DNA of 64,000 nt, taken from positions 62,001 to 126,000 of the forward strand of contig JANSXV010000003.1 in NCBI GenBank assembly GCA_024742735.1. Reading direction: 5' to 3'. The position numbers were made by a program, and so were the translations under genes. Every line of letters starts with the position of its first letter. The first letter of the stretch is position 1. The notes below the pieces were generated by a model. That model did not search any database, was not told where the DNA came from, and was given only the letters and a program-made list of their open reading frames with translations. The DNA is from Alphaproteobacteria bacterium. GTDB lineage: Bacteria > Pseudomonadota > Alphaproteobacteria > Caulobacterales > Maricaulaceae. This document shows, one piece after another, positions 61,906-64,000 of this stretch.

Positions 61906-62031
61906 TCAGTACGCCTCGTGGGAGCTGCCCCGGTCGCCGTCTTCGGACAGTTTCAGCTCGTGCCACATGGCGTTGAGGATGGCGAAGGCGCAGGCCAGGC
62001 CGACACCGAGGATCCAGGCGAAATACCACAT
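61906..62031 (-). CDS. cydX: Cytochrome bd oxidase small subunit CydX
   Basis: 41 aa: MWYFAWILGVGLACAFAILN, then AMWHELKLSEDGDR. A single membrane helix with the MWYFxWILG start and E/D-rich tail is diagnostic for CydX/YbgT. RBS AAGGAG about 11 nt upstream. It lies 23 nt after cydB and is needed for stability of the bd oxidase. Confidence 0.92.
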   Translation of the reverse strand: MWYFAWILGVGLACAFAILNAMWHELKLSEDGDRGSSHEAY

Positions 62032-62054
62032 CGGTTCAAGCGCTCCTTTCGCGC

Positions 62055-63197
62055 CTAGTACATGTCGCCGCTGGTGACCTGCTCGCTCGTGACCCGGCCC
62101 CACATCACCTTGAAGGCCCAGGCGGTGTAGAGCAGCACGATGGGCAGCAGGACCGCCGTCACGATCAGCATGATGAACAGGGTCACATGGCTGGACGAGC
62201 TGTTCCACACCGTCAGGCTGGAGGCCGGATCAATGCTGGACGGCAGGATGAAGGGGAACATGGACACGCCCACCGTGGCGATGATCCCGAACACCGACAG
62301 CTTGGATCCGGTGAAGGCGAGCCATTCGGAACTGATCCGCACGGCGATCAACGCCAGCAACGCGCCGCCGAAGCCCAGCACCGGCGCCAGCACCGTCCAG
62401 GGGTGGGCGGCGTAATTGTTCAGCCAGGCGCCGGCCTCAGCCGTCGTTTCGGTCAGCAGCGGATTGGACGGGCCGTTCGGATCCACCGCGCTGGCCGAGT
62501 AGCCCAGATCGCCGAAGGCGACCCACAGCCCGGCGCCGGCGAACAGAAGAATCGAGCCGACGGCGAAGATCGGGGCGAGTGCGCGAGCGCGGTCCCGCAC
62601 CGGGCCATACTCGGCCTTCATGGACAACCAGGTCGCGCCGTGCAGGAACAGCATGGTCACAGACAACAGCCCGCAGACCAGGGCGAAGGGGTTGAGCAGG
62701 CCGAAGAAGCTGCCCTCCCAGAAGATCCGCATGGTGTCGTCCAGCCGGAAGGGCGCGCCGACCAGCACATTGCCCACCGCCACGCCGAAGATCAGCGCCG
62801 GCACGAAACCGCCGGTAAACAGCGCCCAGTCCCAGAAGGTCCGCCAGCGCGGATCGTTGCGCTTGGACCGGTACTTGAAGCCCACAGGTCTGAGGATCAG
62901 CGCTGCGAGCACCACAAACATGGCGAGATAGAAGGCTGAGAAGCTGACCGCGTAGACCAGAGGCCAGGCGGCGAAGATCGCCCCGCCGCCGAGGATCAGC
63001 CAGACCTGATTGCCTTCCCAGGTCGGACCGACCGTGTTGATCGCCACCCGGCGCTCGGTGTCGGTCTTGGCCACGAAGGGCAGAAGGCCCGCGACCCCAA
63101 GGTCGAACCCGTCCGTGGCGGCGAAGCCGATCAGCAAGACGCCCAGAAGCCCCCACCACAGGACCCGGAGCAGCTCGTAAGAGAGAGGAATTTCCAT
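62055..63197 (-). CDS. cydB: Cytochrome bd ubiquinol oxidase subunit II
   Basis: 380 aa, about eight to nine membrane helices. Family blocks: LLIGFAATDGFDLGVAGLLPFV, NTVGPTWEGNQVWLILGGGAIFAAWP, and C-terminal FPFILPSSIDPASSLTVWNSSSS. CydB scaffolds CydA in the quinol oxidase that works at low oxygen. The ATG lies 9 nt after cydA. Confidence 0.96.
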   Translation of the reverse strand: MEIPLSYELLRVLWWGLLGVLLIGFAATDGFDLGVAGLLPFVAKTDTERRVAINTVGPTWEGNQVWLILGGGAIFAAWPLVYAVSFSAFYLAMFVVLAALILRPVGFKYRSKRNDPRWRTFWDWALFTGGFVPALIFGVAVGNVLVGAPFRLDDTMRIFWEGSFFGLLNPFALVCGLLSVTMLFLHGATWLSMKAEYGPVRDRARALAPIFAVGSILLFAGAGLWVAFGDLGYSASAVDPNGPSNPLLTETTAEAGAWLNNYAAHPWTVLAPVLGFGGALLALIAVRISSEWLAFTGSKLSVFGIIATVGVSMFPFILPSSIDPASSLTVWNSSSSHVTLFIMLIVTAVLLPIVLLYTAWAFKVMWGRVTSEQVTSGDMY

Positions 63198-63206
63198 GGT
63201 TAGCTC

Positions 63207-64000
63207 CTATTCGGCCGGCAGGGGATCAGCCCCGGCGCCGGGCCTGGGCTCATAGACGGGACGGCCGTTCTCCTCCGGGTAGGGTCCTTTGCGGATGAAG
63301 TGGATCATCAGCATGACCTCCACGACGGCGAGCACGCCGTACAAGGCGGTGAAGCCGATGATGGTGGTCCAAAGCTGGCCCACGGTCAGGCTGGATACGC
63401 CCAGGAATGTCGGCAGCACGCCCTCGATGATCCAGGGCTGGCGGCCATATTCGGCCAGCAGCCAGCCCAGCTCCGCGGCGATCCACGGCAACGGAAGGGA
63501 CACCAGCGCCAGCTTCAGGAACCAGCGGGTCTGATGGCGGTTCGTGGAGGACAGGAAGAAGGCGATCCCGAACAAGGCGATGAAGTAGAAGCCCAGCCCC
63601 GCCATGGCGCGGAAACTCCAGAACATCACCGACACGTCCGGCACCGTATCGAAGGCGGCCCGACGGATATCCTCGGCCGTCGCATCCCTTGGGTCCTCCA
63701 TGTAGCGCGTCAGCAGCATGGCGTAGCCCAGATCGTATTTGGCTTCCTCAAACTCCGCCCACGCCTGAAGATCGTCAGGGTCGGCGCGCAGTCGCTGGAG
63801 CGCGTCATAGGCGCCGATCCCGTTTTCGACGCGCACTTCAGCATGGGCGACCAGCGGCAGGATGCCCTCCACCTCCTGATCGAAGGAGCGCGTGGCGATC
63901 AGGCCCAGAACCCAGGGCACGTTGATGGCGTGCTCGGTCTCGTGGGTCTCCTCGTTCGGGAAGCCGATCAGGGTCAGCGGCGCAGGCGGTTCGTGGGTCT
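63207..64000 (-). CDS. cydA: Cytochrome bd ubiquinol oxidase subunit I, 5' end outside window
   Basis: The frame is open to the window edge; about 264 C-terminal residues are present. Recognisable: GFPNEETHETEHAINVPWVLG just inside the edge, FWSFRAMAGLGFYFIALFGIAFF (with the heme b558 Met-region FMxMR-like WSFRAMAG) and the late block ELGWLLAEYGRQPWIIEGVLPT typical of the GRQPW motif. CydA carries the hemes and the quinol site. First gene of cydAB-cydX. Confidence 0.95.
   Translation of the reverse strand, partial: THEPPAPLTLIGFPNEETHETEHAINVPWVLGLIATRSFDQEVEGILPLVAHAEVRVENGIGAYDALQRLRADPDDLQAWAEFEEAKYDLGYAMLLTRYMEDPRDATAEDIRRAAFDTVPDVSVMFWSFRAMAGLGFYFIALFGIAFFLSSTNRHQTRWFLKLALVSLPLPWIAAELGWLLAEYGRQPWIIEGVLPTFLGVSSLTVGQLWTTIIGFTALYGVLAVVEVMLMIHFIRKGPYPEENGRPVYEPRPGAGADPLPAE

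Noticed and set aside
1-64000. CRISPR arrays, prophage, insertion sequences or integrases
   Set aside because: No regularly spaced repeats, transposase, integrase or phage structural genes were seen on either strand.

Overview
The window (64 kb, GC-rich) looks like the chromosome of a stalk- or swarmer-type alphaproteobacterium of the Maricaulales/Caulobacterales group. Three things point there: the flagellar order fliF-fliG-fliH(flbE)-fliN-flbD next to sciP and flgE; sigma-54 type promoters in front of late flagellar genes; and the alphaproteobacterial neighbourhoods tlpA/argH/lptM/TIGR02302 and HIG1/cobO/etfBA. No phage, insertion sequence, CRISPR array or plasmid gene was seen. The genus cannot be fixed from sequence reading alone.

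Layout. 0-12 kb: flagellar basal body, switch, hook and hook-junction genes with the CtrA-antagonist gene sciP. 12-15 kb: clpB. 14.8-15.8 kb: a small, AT-richer patch with a two-helix membrane protein and a probable nonsense-interrupted gene. 15.8-22.7 kb: a halohydrin-dehalogenase-like SDR, a dienelactone hydrolase, an alanine-type aminotransferase, a TonB siderophore receptor and a retropepsin-like PDZ protein. 22.9 kb: tRNA-Leu(CAA). 23-34 kb: ExoD, DsbB, Coq7, a CDP-diglyceride synthase/acyltransferase pair, a DegT-like protein, an HAD phosphatase, an HNH nuclease, an esterase, GluQ-RS, GNAT, DUF1330 and an SSS symporter.

34.2-43.9 kb: the most unusual block, a co-directional run of ten genes ended by a convergent TetR gene. 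It encodes a DUF1838-like secreted protein, two Tat-exported nitrilase-fold proteins, a CpeT-like protein, an isochorismatase-type amidohydrolase, two NodB/allantoinase-type deacetylases, a small secreted protein, an EamA exporter and a Rieske oxygenase. Together with the SSS transporter beside it, this reads as an undescribed catabolic cluster for a nitrogenous or cyclic-amide compound. Several members have lost canonical catalytic residues.

44-55 kb: HIG1, a serine hydrolase, cobalamin adenosyltransferase, YceI, EtfBA, TlpA, ArgH, LptM, a DUF2975/HTH pair where lysA is usually found, and a TIGR02302 membrane protein. 55-58 kb: DUF924 and a fatty acyl-CoA synthetase. 58.4-61.9 kb: two tandem paralogous HTH regulators, then a globin-coupled chemoreceptor in an operon with a BLUF photoreceptor. 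61.9-64 kb: the cytochrome bd oxidase operon cydAB-cydX, with cydA cut by the window edge.

Several intergenic spaces hold palindromic repeat elements, and four convergent gene pairs end with stop codons interlocked over exactly 4 nt.
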